The notes under the pieces are model-generated. The model had not been told where the DNA came from. It ran no database searches and was given only the letters and a program-made list of their open reading frames with translations. Position numbers and translations under genes: made by a program. DNA of 64,000 nt. It comes from UBA9676 sp963730065. Lineage in GTDB: Bacteria > Actinomycetota > Actinomycetes > Streptosporangiales > Streptosporangiaceae. Numbering within the stretch: the first letter of the stretch is position 1; each line of letters opens with the position of its first letter. Where the stretch lies: NCBI GenBank assembly GCA_963730065.1, contig CAVSQL010000006.1, positions 124,001 through 188,000 of the forward strand, written 5' to 3'. Below are positions 43,096 to 53,118 of this stretch, in pieces.

Positions 43096-45153
43096 TCAGG
43101 ATCTGATGATCGCGGCTGGTGACGGCGTGGTGGGGAGGTGCCCGGTGATGGTGGTGCCGCGGCTGGGGGCGGACCGGATCTCGAGCTGGCCGCTGAGTGC
43201 GGCGAGCCGGTCGGCCATGTTCCGCTGGCCCGAGCCCATCGGGATGTGGCGGGTGTCGTAGCCGGTCCCGTCGTCGGACACGGTGAACCGCAGGGTTCCG
43301 TTGTGCGCTTGCAGGCAGATCCGGGCCTGGGTGGCGTGGGCGTATTTGGCGGTGTTTTGCAGCGCCTCCAGGCAGCAGAAGTACACCGCCGCCTCGGTGT
43401 CTTGGCCGAATCGCCCGATCCCGTCGGCTTCGACCGTGACCGGCAGGGGCGACTTGCTGGCCTGGGCGTTGAGCGCGGCGGCCAGGCCCAGGTCGGCCAG
43501 CAGCGGCGGGTAGATCCCGCGGGCGAGGTCACGCAGGTTTTCCAGCGCGCCCGCGGCGCCTGCCTTGAGGTCGCCGAAGACCGGCCCGGTCTGGGCCGGA
43601 TCCGCGGCGACGGTGGTCTCGGCCAGCTGGAGCTTGATGGCCAGGGCGACCAGGTCCTGCTGGGCCCCGTCGTGGATGTTGCGTTCCAGCCGGCGCCGGG
43701 CCTCGTCCTGGGCGGTGACCAGCCGCTGCCGGGAGGCCCGCAGGTCCTCGATCAGCCCGGCATTCGCAAGCGCCAGCCCGGCCTGGGAGGCGACGTCGGT
43801 GACCAGCTGCTGTCCGGCTGGGCGCAGCGGCTCGTCTTTGGGCATGGTGATCGAGATCGCGCCCAGCAGCTCACCCTGGTGCACTACCGGGACGCTGATG
43901 TCACTGTCCGGCAGCGGCGGCAGGACCTGGCCATCAACCGGCAGCGGGCCTTCGCGCGGGTCGCCGCCTGAGGAAGCCTCAGGGTGGAGTTCGTCGCCTA
44001 CCCGCAGCCAGATCACCACCTTGTTGGCGCCGGTGCCGGCCGCCACGATCTGCGCCATCTGCGGCAGCACCTCCCCGGCCGCGTAGGTGCCGCCGATGCG
44101 CCGGGCGAAGTCCGACAGCACCTGGTATGGGGTAGCCCGTCGGCCGTACACGACCCGGTTAGCCAGCCGCCCGGCCCACTGGCGGGCGGGCTGGAACGCG
44201 ACCGCCACCACCGCGGCCGCCAGCGCCGTCAGCAGCGGGCTGCGCGGGTTGCCCGCCAGTGTCCCTATCCCGACGACCAGGGCCGCGTAGACAGCGGTGA
44301 TGAACACCGCCAGCGAGCCGTACAGGACCGCCTTGCTGATCACGATGTCGATGTCATAGAGCCGGTACTTCAGCACCGCGATCGCGATCGCCGCGAGCAG
44401 GCACACGAACGCCAGGTTGCTGAGCACGTTCGCGACCGCCACATTCGCCAGGAACGACGCGATCAGCGTGACGACCACCAGCAGCGCAGCGGCCGCGAAC
44501 CACTTCAGCTGCAGCCGCTCCTCACCCGATGACCGGGCAAACCGCACCACCACCGCCGTCACACTGACCACCAGCGCCGCGGCCATGAGGAGGAAGGTCG
44601 CGGTCAGATAAGCCGGGGTCCCGCTACTGAACGAGTTGAACGGGTGGGACCAGTAGCGGGTGGCGGTGACGAGCACGACCACCGCGGCGAGCGCGAACAC
44701 CGCAGCCACGGACCAGGCGGCCGGGCGCCACCGCCGGGACCGCAGGTGCCCGGTCGGGAAGAGCAGGAACACGAACGCGAGCACGGCGACGGAAAACACC
44801 CACAGCCAGTTGGCGAACCAGGCGACCGCCCGGCCCGCTGGCAACGACCCCGGCGCCGCGACCAGGGCACGCAGCCCGTACTGGGTACCGAAAGCATCAA
44901 CGGCCAGCACCACGCCCGCCGTCAGGAACAGCCAGCCGATCCGGTTCGCGGGCCGCCGGGACGCAAGAACGAAGCCCACCACCGGGACCGCCAGGTTCAC
45001 CACCTGCCCGGACACGTTGCCGAAGGTCCAGCCCGTCATGCTCGCGGGCAGCAGATCCCGGTCCGCGTAGTCCAGCACCAGCGCAACGGCCATCAGCGCG
45101 ATCGACCCCGCCGCGATACAGCCAGCCACCCACCGGGCTGTCACGACCCTCAT
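43096..45153 (-). CDS. Membrane histidine kinase with GAF domain (NarL-type)
   Basis: A 685-residue sensor kinase. The N-terminal 300 residues hold about eight or nine hydrophobic helices (for example MTGWTFGNVSGQVVNLAVPV and FSVAVLAFVFLLFPTGHLRS). A GAF-like domain follows (ANKVVIWLRVGDELHPEASS, VPVVHQGELLGAISI). The HisKA_3 phosphoacceptor lies in RRRLERNIHDGAQQDLVALA, and the HATPase end has LEALQNTAKYAHATQ (N box) and VSDDGTGYD (G1). It autophosphorylates on the His and signals to a NarL/LuxR-type regulator. No regulator is next to it; the truncated one at 49249 may have been its partner. Confidence 0.9.
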   Translation of the reverse strand: MRVVTARWVAGCIAAGSIALMAVALVLDYADRDLLPASMTGWTFGNVSGQVVNLAVPVVGFVLASRRPANRIGWLFLTAGVVLAVDAFGTQYGLRALVAAPGSLPAGRAVAWFANWLWVFSVAVLAFVFLLFPTGHLRSRRWRPAAWSVAAVFALAAVVVLVTATRYWSHPFNSFSSGTPAYLTATFLLMAAALVVSVTAVVVRFARSSGEERLQLKWFAAAALLVVVTLIASFLANVAVANVLSNLAFVCLLAAIAIAVLKYRLYDIDIVISKAVLYGSLAVFITAVYAALVVGIGTLAGNPRSPLLTALAAAVVAVAFQPARQWAGRLANRVVYGRRATPYQVLSDFARRIGGTYAAGEVLPQMAQIVAAGTGANKVVIWLRVGDELHPEASSGGDPREGPLPVDGQVLPPLPDSDISVPVVHQGELLGAISITMPKDEPLRPAGQQLVTDVASQAGLALANAGLIEDLRASRQRLVTAQDEARRRLERNIHDGAQQDLVALAIKLQLAETTVAADPAQTGPVFGDLKAGAAGALENLRDLARGIYPPLLADLGLAAALNAQASKSPLPVTVEADGIGRFGQDTEAAVYFCCLEALQNTAKYAHATQARICLQAHNGTLRFTVSDDGTGYDTRHIPMGSGQRNMADRLAALSGQLEIRSAPSRGTTITGHLPTTPSPAAIIRS

Positions 45154-45561
45154 CGCCCTTCCCCACCTACCGGTCCTGCCGCCGCCGGCCGCCGGTTTGG
45201 AAGACCCGGGCAGCGCCCAGGCGGAGCCGGCGCGGCTACCCGCATCATCACCTGCAGTGTTGCCTGGCCAGCGGCGGCGGGCAAGGAGGTCACCCGCACC
45301 CTATGGCTCGTGCCAGCATCCCCGCCGCCGCAGCTACTTGACTATGCTCGGCGGCCACAGGAACATCCAGGCGACAACCAGCCCGTGCAGCCAAGAATGC
45401 CGCGGCGGGAGTGCTGATGTTCTCGTGCCGCTGGCGCTGCTGGTCCATCCTGGCCGCGCCGTTGCTGGCGAATCTCATCGCGGCGAGCCCGGGTGGGCAG
45501 CGGCCTGGGGGGGCGCCCGGTGCTCATCGCGCGCGGCGGGCAGGGCATGGCTTGCTGCGCC
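45154..45561. other. Intergenic between kinase and FtsX-type gene
   Basis: About 410 bases with no credible gene. It should hold the promoter of the histidine kinase (minus strand). Confidence 0.4.
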
Positions 45562-48012
45562 TCACTCCGTGTGCAGGATCTGCGCCGGGCTCAGCCGCGC
45601 GGCTGTGCGGGCTGGCCAGAACGCTATTGTGTTCGCGGCCAGGACGGCGGCGGGCACCATCAGCAGCATGATTGTGACCGGGGTAACGGTGTCGCCGGCG
45701 ATGCCGAGCGCGGTGGCGAACAGCGCCCAGGCCCAGCGTCCCAGCGCGATGCCCAGCGGCAGGCCGATCAGCAGGGCGAGCATGGTCAGGGTCGTCATCT
45801 GCCAGGCGGTGATCCATCTGACCTGGCGCCGGAGCAGCCCGAGGGCCTTCATGATGGCGAAGTCGCGCCGCCGGCGGCGGCCTGACATCACGATCAGCTG
45901 CCCGAGGACGGCGAGGCCGAGCCCGGCGAGGAGGACGGCGAGGACCTCCGGTGTGGCGTCGATGGCCAGGTAGGTGGTAATGCCGTAGGGCCGCTGGTCG
46001 GTCACCACGCACGTGGTCTGCTGGACCGTTCCGCAGAAGCGGGCCATGGACCTGGTGAAGCTGGCGATGTCGGTGGCCCGGTGCGGGCCGGGTGCGAAAC
46101 GCAGCAGCACGAAGTCGTAGTGCGGCCCCCGGCCTGTAAAGGATGCCTGCCGCTGAAGGACTGCCGCGGTGGTCTCGGCTCCGAGGCCGAGGTCGGTGGG
46201 GGTGAAGCTGCCCTGGCCGAAGTCCGGGAACACCGCCCGGCCGACGATGCGGTCCTGCTGCTGGTGGCCGCTGACCGTGACGGTGACCATCTGGCCGACC
46301 GTGCGGCCGATCTGGCGCAGTACCGAGGTGCCGAGCACGATCTGGTGGCCCGTGCGGGGCGGCTGGCCGCTGAGCAGGGTCGGCGACACCAGCGGGCCCC
46401 GGCCCGGAGCTACCCCGATGGCCGGAACGATCTGGCCGTTGATCCCCACCACGCCCAGGTCACCGAAGCTCCAGCTAGACAGGCGGGCCGCTCTGCCAAC
46501 CAGCTGCTGAGCCTGCTGGGGTGTGATCGTCTGGAACTGCAAGTCGATCGCGGCGTCCCAGCTCTGCCCGTACAGGCGGGGTGAGTGCACCAGGTGCAGC
46601 AGGTTCGCGCCGAAGGTGAACGCGGCGGCGACCGCGAGCACCGGCAGCGCGGTGCCGGCCAGGGCACTGCGTATCGGCATGGCGCTGCGGCCGCGGCCAG
46701 GCTCGAGCGCGAGATGGACCCCGGTCACTGCGGTCACGGGCGCGCCGGCGCCCGCCAGCCACCGGGCCGCCAGTGAATGGCGGGTTGCCGCCGGGCCGGG
46801 TGCACCTGCGCGGCGCGCTGAAGCCAGGCGCCAGGCTGGCCAGGCGGCCCGCGCCAGCATCAAGACCGTGATCAGCGCCGCGCCGGCCGCGAGCACCGTC
46901 GTGTCGGCGCTGACCCCGGGGGACGGCTCGGCCAGCCGCGCCGCGCCGATCGGCATCAGCGGTGACGCCGCGACCGCCGCGCCGGCCGCGGCCACCGCCC
47001 CGGCCAGTGCGGCCACTCCGACCTCCGCCAGGCCCGCCGCCAGCAGCTGGCCCCGGGTCATCCCCAGCGCCACCAGGGTCGGGTAGCCCGAGGATGCGGC
47101 CAGCAGCAGCCGCGAGGCGACATAGCCGACGATCAGCAAGGCGGTGACCGCCAGCACCAGCGCGAAGATCGCCAGCGCCAGCGCCTGCGGGCGGATCGAG
47201 CGCTCAATCGTCGTTGCCTGCGCTGCCTCGCCGGCCACGAACACCTGGCCGCCCGTGCCAGGAAAGGTCCGGGACAGCGCCTGCGCCTGGCGGGCGAACC
47301 GCTCCGTGCTGACCCCGGGCCGCAGCTTCACATAGGCGGCGTCGAACCCCCGGATGCCCGGGCCGAGCTGATGAACGAGCTGATCAAGCAGGGCTGGGCT
47401 GGCCAATATCAGCCCCAGCTTGTCGATATCGGTGACCGGCACCACTGAACTCCGGGTGACGACAATGCCGACCACCCGCTCACTGAGGCGCCGGCTATTC
47501 GCCCGGTTGCACACCTGGCCAGCGCAGGCCCCGAGCACGAGCGTACTGCCGACGTGCAGGTGCATGCTGCTCGCGCCAATCTGGCTGACCGCGACCTCAC
47601 CCGGGCGGTCCGGGCGCGGCAGCCGCCCGGCCAGCAGCTTCGGGATCTCCAGCTGGAGCCCGAACCTGCCATCAGCAGGGACCACCACCGGGCCGCTCGT
47701 CACCGGCCTGCCATCTGGTCGCAGCGGTGTCGCGTTCACACCCACCAGCGGCGCCACCACAGCCACGTCCGGCAGCTGAGCAAGAGCCCGGTAATAGCCA
47801 TCCAGGCCCGTATTGAACGGCGCGACGAACACGTCAGCCGCCCGCGAGGCCACCAGGAACCGCGAGTAGGCACTGTCGGTCCGCCGCGCTCCAGCGGCCG
47901 CGGTCAGCACAGCGCCACCCGCGACGCCCACCAGCAGCCCCAGCAGCACCCAACCGCGCCACCGGGCCAAAAGCTCATGCGCGACCAGGCGCAGCACCGC
48001 CCGCACCGGCAC
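45562..48012 (-). CDS. FtsX/MacB-type ABC transporter permease
   Basis: An 816-residue permease. The N-terminal helix segment RWRGWVLLGLLVGVAGGAVL is followed by a large extracytoplasmic domain, then a helix bundle (LALAIFALVLAVTALLIVGY, LLAASSGYPTLVALGMTRGQ), a second extracytoplasmic domain, and the final FtsX bundle (VLAVLLAGLGLAVLGQLIVM, RRRRDFAIMKALGLLRRQVR, MLALLIGLPLGIALGRWAWA). The R-R-R-R-D-F-A-x-M-K-A-L-G motif contacts the ATPase. A MacB-type ATPase is coded at 49626. Role: mechanotransmission or lipid, lipoprotein or peptide export. No adjacent ATPase on this strand. Confidence 0.85.
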   Translation of the reverse strand: MPVRAVLRLVAHELLARWRGWVLLGLLVGVAGGAVLTAAAGARRTDSAYSRFLVASRAADVFVAPFNTGLDGYYRALAQLPDVAVVAPLVGVNATPLRPDGRPVTSGPVVVPADGRFGLQLEIPKLLAGRLPRPDRPGEVAVSQIGASSMHLHVGSTLVLGACAGQVCNRANSRRLSERVVGIVVTRSSVVPVTDIDKLGLILASPALLDQLVHQLGPGIRGFDAAYVKLRPGVSTERFARQAQALSRTFPGTGGQVFVAGEAAQATTIERSIRPQALALAIFALVLAVTALLIVGYVASRLLLAASSGYPTLVALGMTRGQLLAAGLAEVGVAALAGAVAAAGAAVAASPLMPIGAARLAEPSPGVSADTTVLAAGAALITVLMLARAAWPAWRLASARRAGAPGPAATRHSLAARWLAGAGAPVTAVTGVHLALEPGRGRSAMPIRSALAGTALPVLAVAAAFTFGANLLHLVHSPRLYGQSWDAAIDLQFQTITPQQAQQLVGRAARLSSWSFGDLGVVGINGQIVPAIGVAPGRGPLVSPTLLSGQPPRTGHQIVLGTSVLRQIGRTVGQMVTVTVSGHQQQDRIVGRAVFPDFGQGSFTPTDLGLGAETTAAVLQRQASFTGRGPHYDFVLLRFAPGPHRATDIASFTRSMARFCGTVQQTTCVVTDQRPYGITTYLAIDATPEVLAVLLAGLGLAVLGQLIVMSGRRRRRDFAIMKALGLLRRQVRWITAWQMTTLTMLALLIGLPLGIALGRWAWALFATALGIAGDTVTPVTIMLLMVPAAVLAANTIAFWPARTAARLSPAQILHTE

Positions 48013-48459
48013 TCACCCGCCAGGCCATGTGGCCGCAAGCCGCCAGACCCGGACCGGTCCCATCATGGGTGCCATCATTCGACAATAGGGAACTGCAGCC
48101 GCGGATCCCATGGTGCTACCCCATCGCCCCCCGGGCGAGCAGGCACCACCACCGCGGCGGCGGCCGCAGACACCAAGGTCCCGGCCCGCACCCGCCTGCT
48201 CGTCGCTCCCATGCCCCGCCACGCCGTGTCAGGTTCCGACGGCAAGGGGAAAACGCGCCCCGCTGTCGCTGTTCACCGCCGACGGCGAGGACGACGGCAT
48301 CCGGCTGTGCCGGCAGATCCTCGGCAACAGCGGCTCCAGCCATACGGCGATCACTTGCGCCCGGCGGCCGAACTCACCGGGCGTGACGCCTGGCCGGAGC
48401 CGGACATCCGCGTCGTCGAAGGCCAGGTAGTTGTCGCCGAGACGATGCCAGAGGCCGGC
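48013..48459. other. Gap with possible remnant sequence
   Basis: No intact gene. In plus orientation the frame at about 48325-48450 reads YGDHLRPAAELTGRDAWPEP followed by DIRVVEGQVVVAE, protein-like but unassigned and without a proper start. It abuts the decayed FtsX-type fragment, so this may be the scar of a rearrangement. Confidence 0.35.
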
Positions 48460-49074
48460 GTGGCGATGATGAGCGGGACTTTGTCGAGGTTGGTGACCGG
48501 ATCCACCGATGACCGTGTGACGACGATGCCGACAACACGCTCGGCCAGCTTACGGATCCTGGTGGGACCGCTTCCTGCCGCATCCGGTGGCACATTGGGC
48601 AGGGCCACCATCGCGAGCGTGCTGCCCACACGCAGGTGCAGGAGCGCCGCCCCATTCTGGTCAACGGCGATCTCGCCCGCCCGGTCGGCCCGTGGCATCC
48701 GGCCGGCCAGCACCTTGGGTATGTCAACCTGGTGCCAGAGCCGCCCGTCGGCGGCCACCTCGGCGACCCCACCGCCGGCGAGTGCCCTGGCTGGCTGGAT
48801 GTTCAGGCCGACTCCCGAGGCCACGGCGGCGGCACCCGGCAGATGAGCCCAGCGCACGGTAGTAGCCGCCCAGCACCGACAAGCCCGACGAGACAATCAC
48901 ATCCGAGGCCTTCGACGCGCTGAGAAAACGCGGATAGGCGCTGCTGGTCCGCCACGCCCCCGCGGCGGCGGCCAGGACAGCGCCCCCGCCGACGGCCACC
49001 AGCAGGGCGAGCAGCGCCCAGCCGCGCCAGCGGGTCCGGAGCATGTGCGCGGCGACGCGCAGGACCGCCCTCAT
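48460..49074 (-). pseudogene. FtsX-type permease, N-terminal remnant with frameshift
   Basis: The first part from ATG 49074 reads MRAVLRVAAHMLRTRWRGWA, LLALLVAVGGGAVLAAAAGA, FLSASKASDVIVSSGLSVLG, very close to the start of the intact permease at 45562-48012. A frame change near 48860 leads into VAADGRLWHQVDIPKVLAGR, RVGSTLAMVALPNVPPDAAG, RKLAERVVGIVVTRSSVDPV, again matching. It breaks off at about 48460, far short of the membrane bundles. A decayed duplicate of the intact gene. Confidence 0.75.
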
Positions 49075-49248
49075 CCGCTCAAGCGTTCCGCGGCCGGTGA
49101 CCGGTGATGTGGTGCATGAGTCGAGGGTAGGCAGCCGGCCCCGGCACGGCCAGGTGCTCGCCCTGGGCACCGGGTGTGCCTAGCACCACCGGACTGCACA
49201 TGCCTGCCCACTGGCGGGCCGGCACCCACGTATGCGACAACTGGGTAG

Positions 49249-49722
49249 ATGGACCACCATGACGCCGGGCCGGGCACGATCACGGTCTTCCTCGCAGACG
49301 ACAACCTGATCGTGCGTGAGGGTGTGCGCGCCGTCATCAACCGGCACCCCGATCTCGAGGTGGTCGGCGTGGCCGAGGACTACGACGGGGTGGTCAGCGG
49401 GGCCACCGCCGCCAGCCCGCAGGTGCTGGTCACCGATATCCGGCTGCCGCCGGCCTTCCAGCGCGAGGGCATCGACGCGGCCAAGGAGGTGCGCAAGCGC
49501 CATCCCGGCACCGGGATCGTGGTGCTGTCGCAGCACGAGGACCCCGAGTACGCGGTCTCACTGCTGGCCGAGGGCCCGGCCGACCCCGGCCCGGCGAGCA
49601 ACAGTACATCCAGGATGGGGGGGTTATGTCTGAGAGCCAGGCCGCGCTTACTGTACGCGGTGTACGTAAGACCTTCGAGGCAGAGAACGCGCCGGTCCGC
49701 GCCCTGCGCGGTGTGGACCTGA
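49249..49722 (+). pseudogene. Response regulator, receiver domain only (truncated)
   Basis: The first 115 residues form a receiver domain: ITVFLADDNLIVREGVRAVI (acid pair D-D), VLVTDIRLPPAFQREGIDAA (phosphoacceptor D), IVVLSQHEDPEYAVSLLAEG. NarL-type homologues continue into a linker and LuxR helix-turn-helix; here the frame runs into SRMGGLCLRARPRLLYAVYV with no such domain, and the ABC ATPase gene starts at 49626 inside it. The output domain is missing, so it can receive a phosphate at best. Confidence 0.7.
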
Positions 49723-50360
49723 CGGTGAGCGAAGGCGAGTTCGTGGCCCTGATGGGACCGTCGGGGTGCGGCAAGTCCACCCTGCTGAACCTGGTCGCCG
49801 GGCTGGACACCGCCGACGAGGGGGAAATCAGCGTGGCGGGCGAGCAGGTCACCGGCCGCAGCGAGGACGACCTGGCCCGGCTGCGCCGCCGCCACATCGG
49901 GCTGGTCTTCCAGTTCTTCAACCTGCTCGAGGGCATGACCGTGCTCGAGAACGTCGCGCTGCCGGCCGTCATCGCCGGCCGCAGGCGCAAGATGGCCGAG
50001 ACCCGGGCCGCCGACCTGCTCGACCTGCTCGGCATCGCCGACAAGGCCCGCGCGGTGCCCGGCGTGCTGTCCGGTGGCCAGCGCCAGCGGCTGGCGATCG
50101 CCCGCGCCCTGGCGAACGAGCCCACCCTGCTGCTGGCCGACGAGCCGACCGGCGCGCTCGACTCCGAGGGCGGGGATGAGGTCATCGAGCTGCTGCGCCG
50201 GCTGCACGGCGGCGGCCAGACGATCGTCCTGGTCACCCACGACGCCAGCGTCGCCGCCGCCGCCGGGCTGGTGGTCCGGATGCGCGACGGCCGGATCGCC
50301 GAGCCCGAGCCGGAGCTGCAGCCCGACGGCGGCGGGTCCGTCGTCATCGAGGCCCTGTGA
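49626..50360 (+). CDS. MacB/LolD-type ABC transporter ATP-binding protein
   Basis: A 244-residue ATPase. Walker A GPSGCGKST (44-52), Q-loop VFQFFNLLEGMTVLENVALP, signature LSGGQRQRLAIARALANEP, Walker B LLLADEPTGALDSEGGDEV and H-loop IVLVTHDAS are all intact. The F-F-N-L-L-x-x-M-T-V-L-E-N-V-x-L-P segment is typical of the MacB/LolD class that drives FtsX-type permeases. Its likely partner is the permease at 50655, 295 bp downstream; it may also serve the one at 45562. The start ATG follows GGATGGGGGGGTT and lies inside the truncated regulator frame. Confidence 0.9.
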   Translation: MSESQAALTVRGVRKTFEAENAPVRALRGVDLTVSEGEFVALMGPSGCGKSTLLNLVAGLDTADEGEISVAGEQVTGRSEDDLARLRRRHIGLVFQFFNLLEGMTVLENVALPAVIAGRRRKMAETRAADLLDLLGIADKARAVPGVLSGGQRQRLAIARALANEPTLLLADEPTGALDSEGGDEVIELLRRLHGGGQTIVLVTHDASVAAAAGLVVRMRDGRIAEPEPELQPDGGGSVVIEAL

Positions 50361-50654
50361 TGAGCAGCTGGGCCCGGGAACGGCCGGCGCGCCCCCGGTG
50401 GCGCCGGGGGGAGCTGTGGTGAACGGCACCGTCCGCGGTCATCGTCCTTAAGGCTTACAGGCCGGCCGCCTACGCCCAGTCAACGGGTGCCCCGCGAGTT
50501 GCCGAGCCCTTCGCAGGCTCAGCCGGCCACGTTCGGGCGGGCTGCCCGGGGTGGTGTAAGTACCACCGGGGATAGCGGTGCTGACCTGCTTCCCGGCTGC
50601 GGAGTGGTGCCGAGACAATGGGCTGCAGGGGTGCCGGCCGGAGGCGGCGATGGT

Positions 50655-53063
50655 GTGAGCGCGGTGCGGATGCGGCTCCGCTCGGAGCTGCGGGCCCGGT
50701 GGCGGTCGTGGCTGGGCCTGGCTCTGCTGATCGGCCTGGCGGGGGCGGCGGCCGTGGCGGCCGCGGCGGGTGCACGGCGCACTGAGACGGCCTATCCGAG
50801 GTTCGTGCAGGCGCAGAACGGTTACGACCTGATCACCGGCGGCTCCTCAGGGAACATTGATCCGGCGCGGGCGCTGGCGCAGATCGAGGCGCTGCCCGAG
50901 GTCGCGCAGTGGGCCCGCATCGATGTGGCGGCATCGACGGCCATTTTGCCGTCTGGCCGCGTGGCGCCGGCGCCGGAACTGATGGCCGTCACCGATCTGA
51001 GGGGACGGGCGGGTTTCCGGCTTAACCGGTTCAAGGTGATCTCCGGCCGGATGGTGAGCCTGCGGGCACCCGGCGAGGCGATGATCGATTTCCCCACTGC
51101 CGACCGTGAGGGCCTGCGGGTGGGCAGCGTCATCAGGTTCATCGTGGGCGATCCGAACGCCAAACGCCCGAGGCTGGCCGCGGTTCACATCGTGGGGATC
51201 GTGGCCTCTCCCGGGCAGTTCCCGGCGGTCGGCGCGTCGTCGGCCTCTGGCAGCGTCTACGTGACACCTGCCTTCGTCTTGTCGAATGGCATCAGGCCAT
51301 CGCCGGGCGATGCGGGGCTGCTGATCAGACTCCGCCGCGGCGCCGCGGGCCGTGCGGCGTTTCTGCGGCAGATGCGGGCCGCGGGCCTGGGTGGCGTCGA
51401 CATTCCCGAAGTGCAGCGGGTGCAGACCGCCGGGATCCAGCGATCGATCCGGCTGGAGTCCCAGGCGCTGTGGGCGCTTTGTGTTCTTACCGGGCTGGCG
51501 GCGTTTGCCGTCGTGGGGCAGTCGCTGGCGCGGCAGACCTACCTGGACTCGGCCGATCTTCACGTCTTGCGGGCGCTCGGCTTTTCCCGGGCCCAGTTGT
51601 TTTCGCTGGGCATGGCCCGGGCCACGATCATCGGGACGGCTTCTGCGTGCGTGGTTGTCCCAGTAGCTGTCCTGCTCTCGCCGCTCGCCCCGGTCGGCCT
51701 GGCCAGGATCGCCGAGCCGGACCCGGGATTCGCCGTGGACGGCTTGCCGCTGGTTCTCGGCGCGGTCTTGGCCGCTGCCCTGACCATGCTGGTCTCCGCG
51801 GTCCCGGCGTGGACCGCCGCGCAAACGGCGATGGCAAGACGGGAAGGCCCAGGGCCGGCTCTCAGGCGATCCCTGGCGTTCACGCACGCGCTGCCCCGGG
51901 CCTGGGGCTCGCCCGCCGCGGCCACCGGGATCCGGATGGCGCTGCAGCCCGGCCGGGGCCGGACCGCGGTCCCGGTGCGCTCGGCGATCTTCGGCGTCAC
52001 CCTCGGCGTCGCCGCCGTAACTGCCTCGCTGGTGTTTTCCGCCAGCCTCGGCCACCTGCTGGACACGCCCCGGCTGTCGGGGTTCACCTGGGACGCCTTC
52101 GTGTCGGTCGAAGGTGGGCTGCCCAAAGCCGCCGCGGCGCTGCGAGCCGATCCAAAGATCGCCGGCTACACCCGCGGGGGCTTCACCGGCGTGCGCATCG
52201 GCCAGGTCAAGGTCATGGCGCTGGTTCTCGGCGGATCGGGACCGGCCCGGCCGGTGATCACGGCCGGGGTTGCGCCGGCGGCCGGCGACGAGGTTGCGCT
52301 CGGCGCATCGACCATGCGCGAGGTCCACACGGCGATCGGCCGGACCGTGGCCGTCGTGCTCGACCCGGCCGCAGGGCACCCCAAGCCGGTCCGCATGCGG
52401 GTGGTGGGGACGGTCATCGTGCCGCCCACCCCCTTCCTGGTGACCAAGCTGGGGGAAGGAGCCGCTGTCACGTTGCGGGGCTATCTGCGGGTCGATCCGG
52501 GCGCCGCCCGGCAGCCGGGCAGGCTGCCATTCCTGGTGCGCTTCGCCCCCGGCGTCAGCCGCGACGCCGGGCTCGCCGCCGTCGCCAAGGACATCAAGGG
52601 CCTGCCGGGCCCGTACGTCGCCGCCGCTGAGCGTCCGGCGAACGTGGTCAGCCTGGCCAGCATTGCGGGCCTGCCGACCGCCCTTTCTGGGCTGCTGGCC
52701 CTGATCGCAGCCGGGACGCTGGCCCATATGCTTATCAGCTCCACCCGCAGAAGGCGCCGCGACCTGGCGATTCTGAAGTCACTCGGGTTCACCCGGCGGC
52801 AGGTCCGGCATGCCGTCGCGTGGCAGGCCACCACCGTCGTCGCGATCGCGCTGCTGATCGGGCTGCCCGCCGGTATCGCGGGCGGCCGGTGGGCGTGGCG
52901 CGTCTTCGCCGCCCAGCTCGGTGTGCTGCCCGAGCCAGCCGTCCCGCTCACCACGATCCTTATCGCCATTCCCGCCGCACTGGTTCTGGCGAACCTCATC
53001 GCGGCGGCCCCGGCGCGCGCAGCAGCGCGCATACAGTCCGCCACCGTCCTCAGGACCGAATAG
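50655..53063 (+). CDS. FtsX/MacB-type ABC transporter permease
   Basis: An 802-residue protein from GTG 50655 (GGAGG eight bases before it). It has an N-terminal helix RWRSWLGLALLIGLAGAAAV, a first extracytoplasmic domain (VAASTAILPSGRVAPAPELM, FRLNRFKVISGRM), a middle bundle (LWALCVLTGLAAFAVVGQSL, DLHVLRALGFSRAQLFSLGM), a second outer domain, and a C-terminal bundle (LIAAGTLAHMLISSTRRRRR, DLAILKSLGFTRRQVRHAVA). The order matches the protein at 45562-48012, so they are distant paralogues. Works with the ATPase at 49626. A longer frame upstream to 50487 adds 56 residues unlike the family. Confidence 0.9.
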   Translation: MSAVRMRLRSELRARWRSWLGLALLIGLAGAAAVAAAAGARRTETAYPRFVQAQNGYDLITGGSSGNIDPARALAQIEALPEVAQWARIDVAASTAILPSGRVAPAPELMAVTDLRGRAGFRLNRFKVISGRMVSLRAPGEAMIDFPTADREGLRVGSVIRFIVGDPNAKRPRLAAVHIVGIVASPGQFPAVGASSASGSVYVTPAFVLSNGIRPSPGDAGLLIRLRRGAAGRAAFLRQMRAAGLGGVDIPEVQRVQTAGIQRSIRLESQALWALCVLTGLAAFAVVGQSLARQTYLDSADLHVLRALGFSRAQLFSLGMARATIIGTASACVVVPVAVLLSPLAPVGLARIAEPDPGFAVDGLPLVLGAVLAAALTMLVSAVPAWTAAQTAMARREGPGPALRRSLAFTHALPRAWGSPAAATGIRMALQPGRGRTAVPVRSAIFGVTLGVAAVTASLVFSASLGHLLDTPRLSGFTWDAFVSVEGGLPKAAAALRADPKIAGYTRGGFTGVRIGQVKVMALVLGGSGPARPVITAGVAPAAGDEVALGASTMREVHTAIGRTVAVVLDPAAGHPKPVRMRVVGTVIVPPTPFLVTKLGEGAAVTLRGYLRVDPGAARQPGRLPFLVRFAPGVSRDAGLAAVAKDIKGLPGPYVAAAERPANVVSLASIAGLPTALSGLLALIAAGTLAHMLISSTRRRRRDLAILKSLGFTRRQVRHAVAWQATTVVAIALLIGLPAGIAGGRWAWRVFAAQLGVLPEPAVPLTTILIAIPAALVLANLIAAAPARAAARIQSATVLRTE

Positions 53064-53118
53064 GAAAGGGCGAACCACGGCACAGCGTGGATATGCGCCG
53101 GGCTCGTACCCTGACGGT

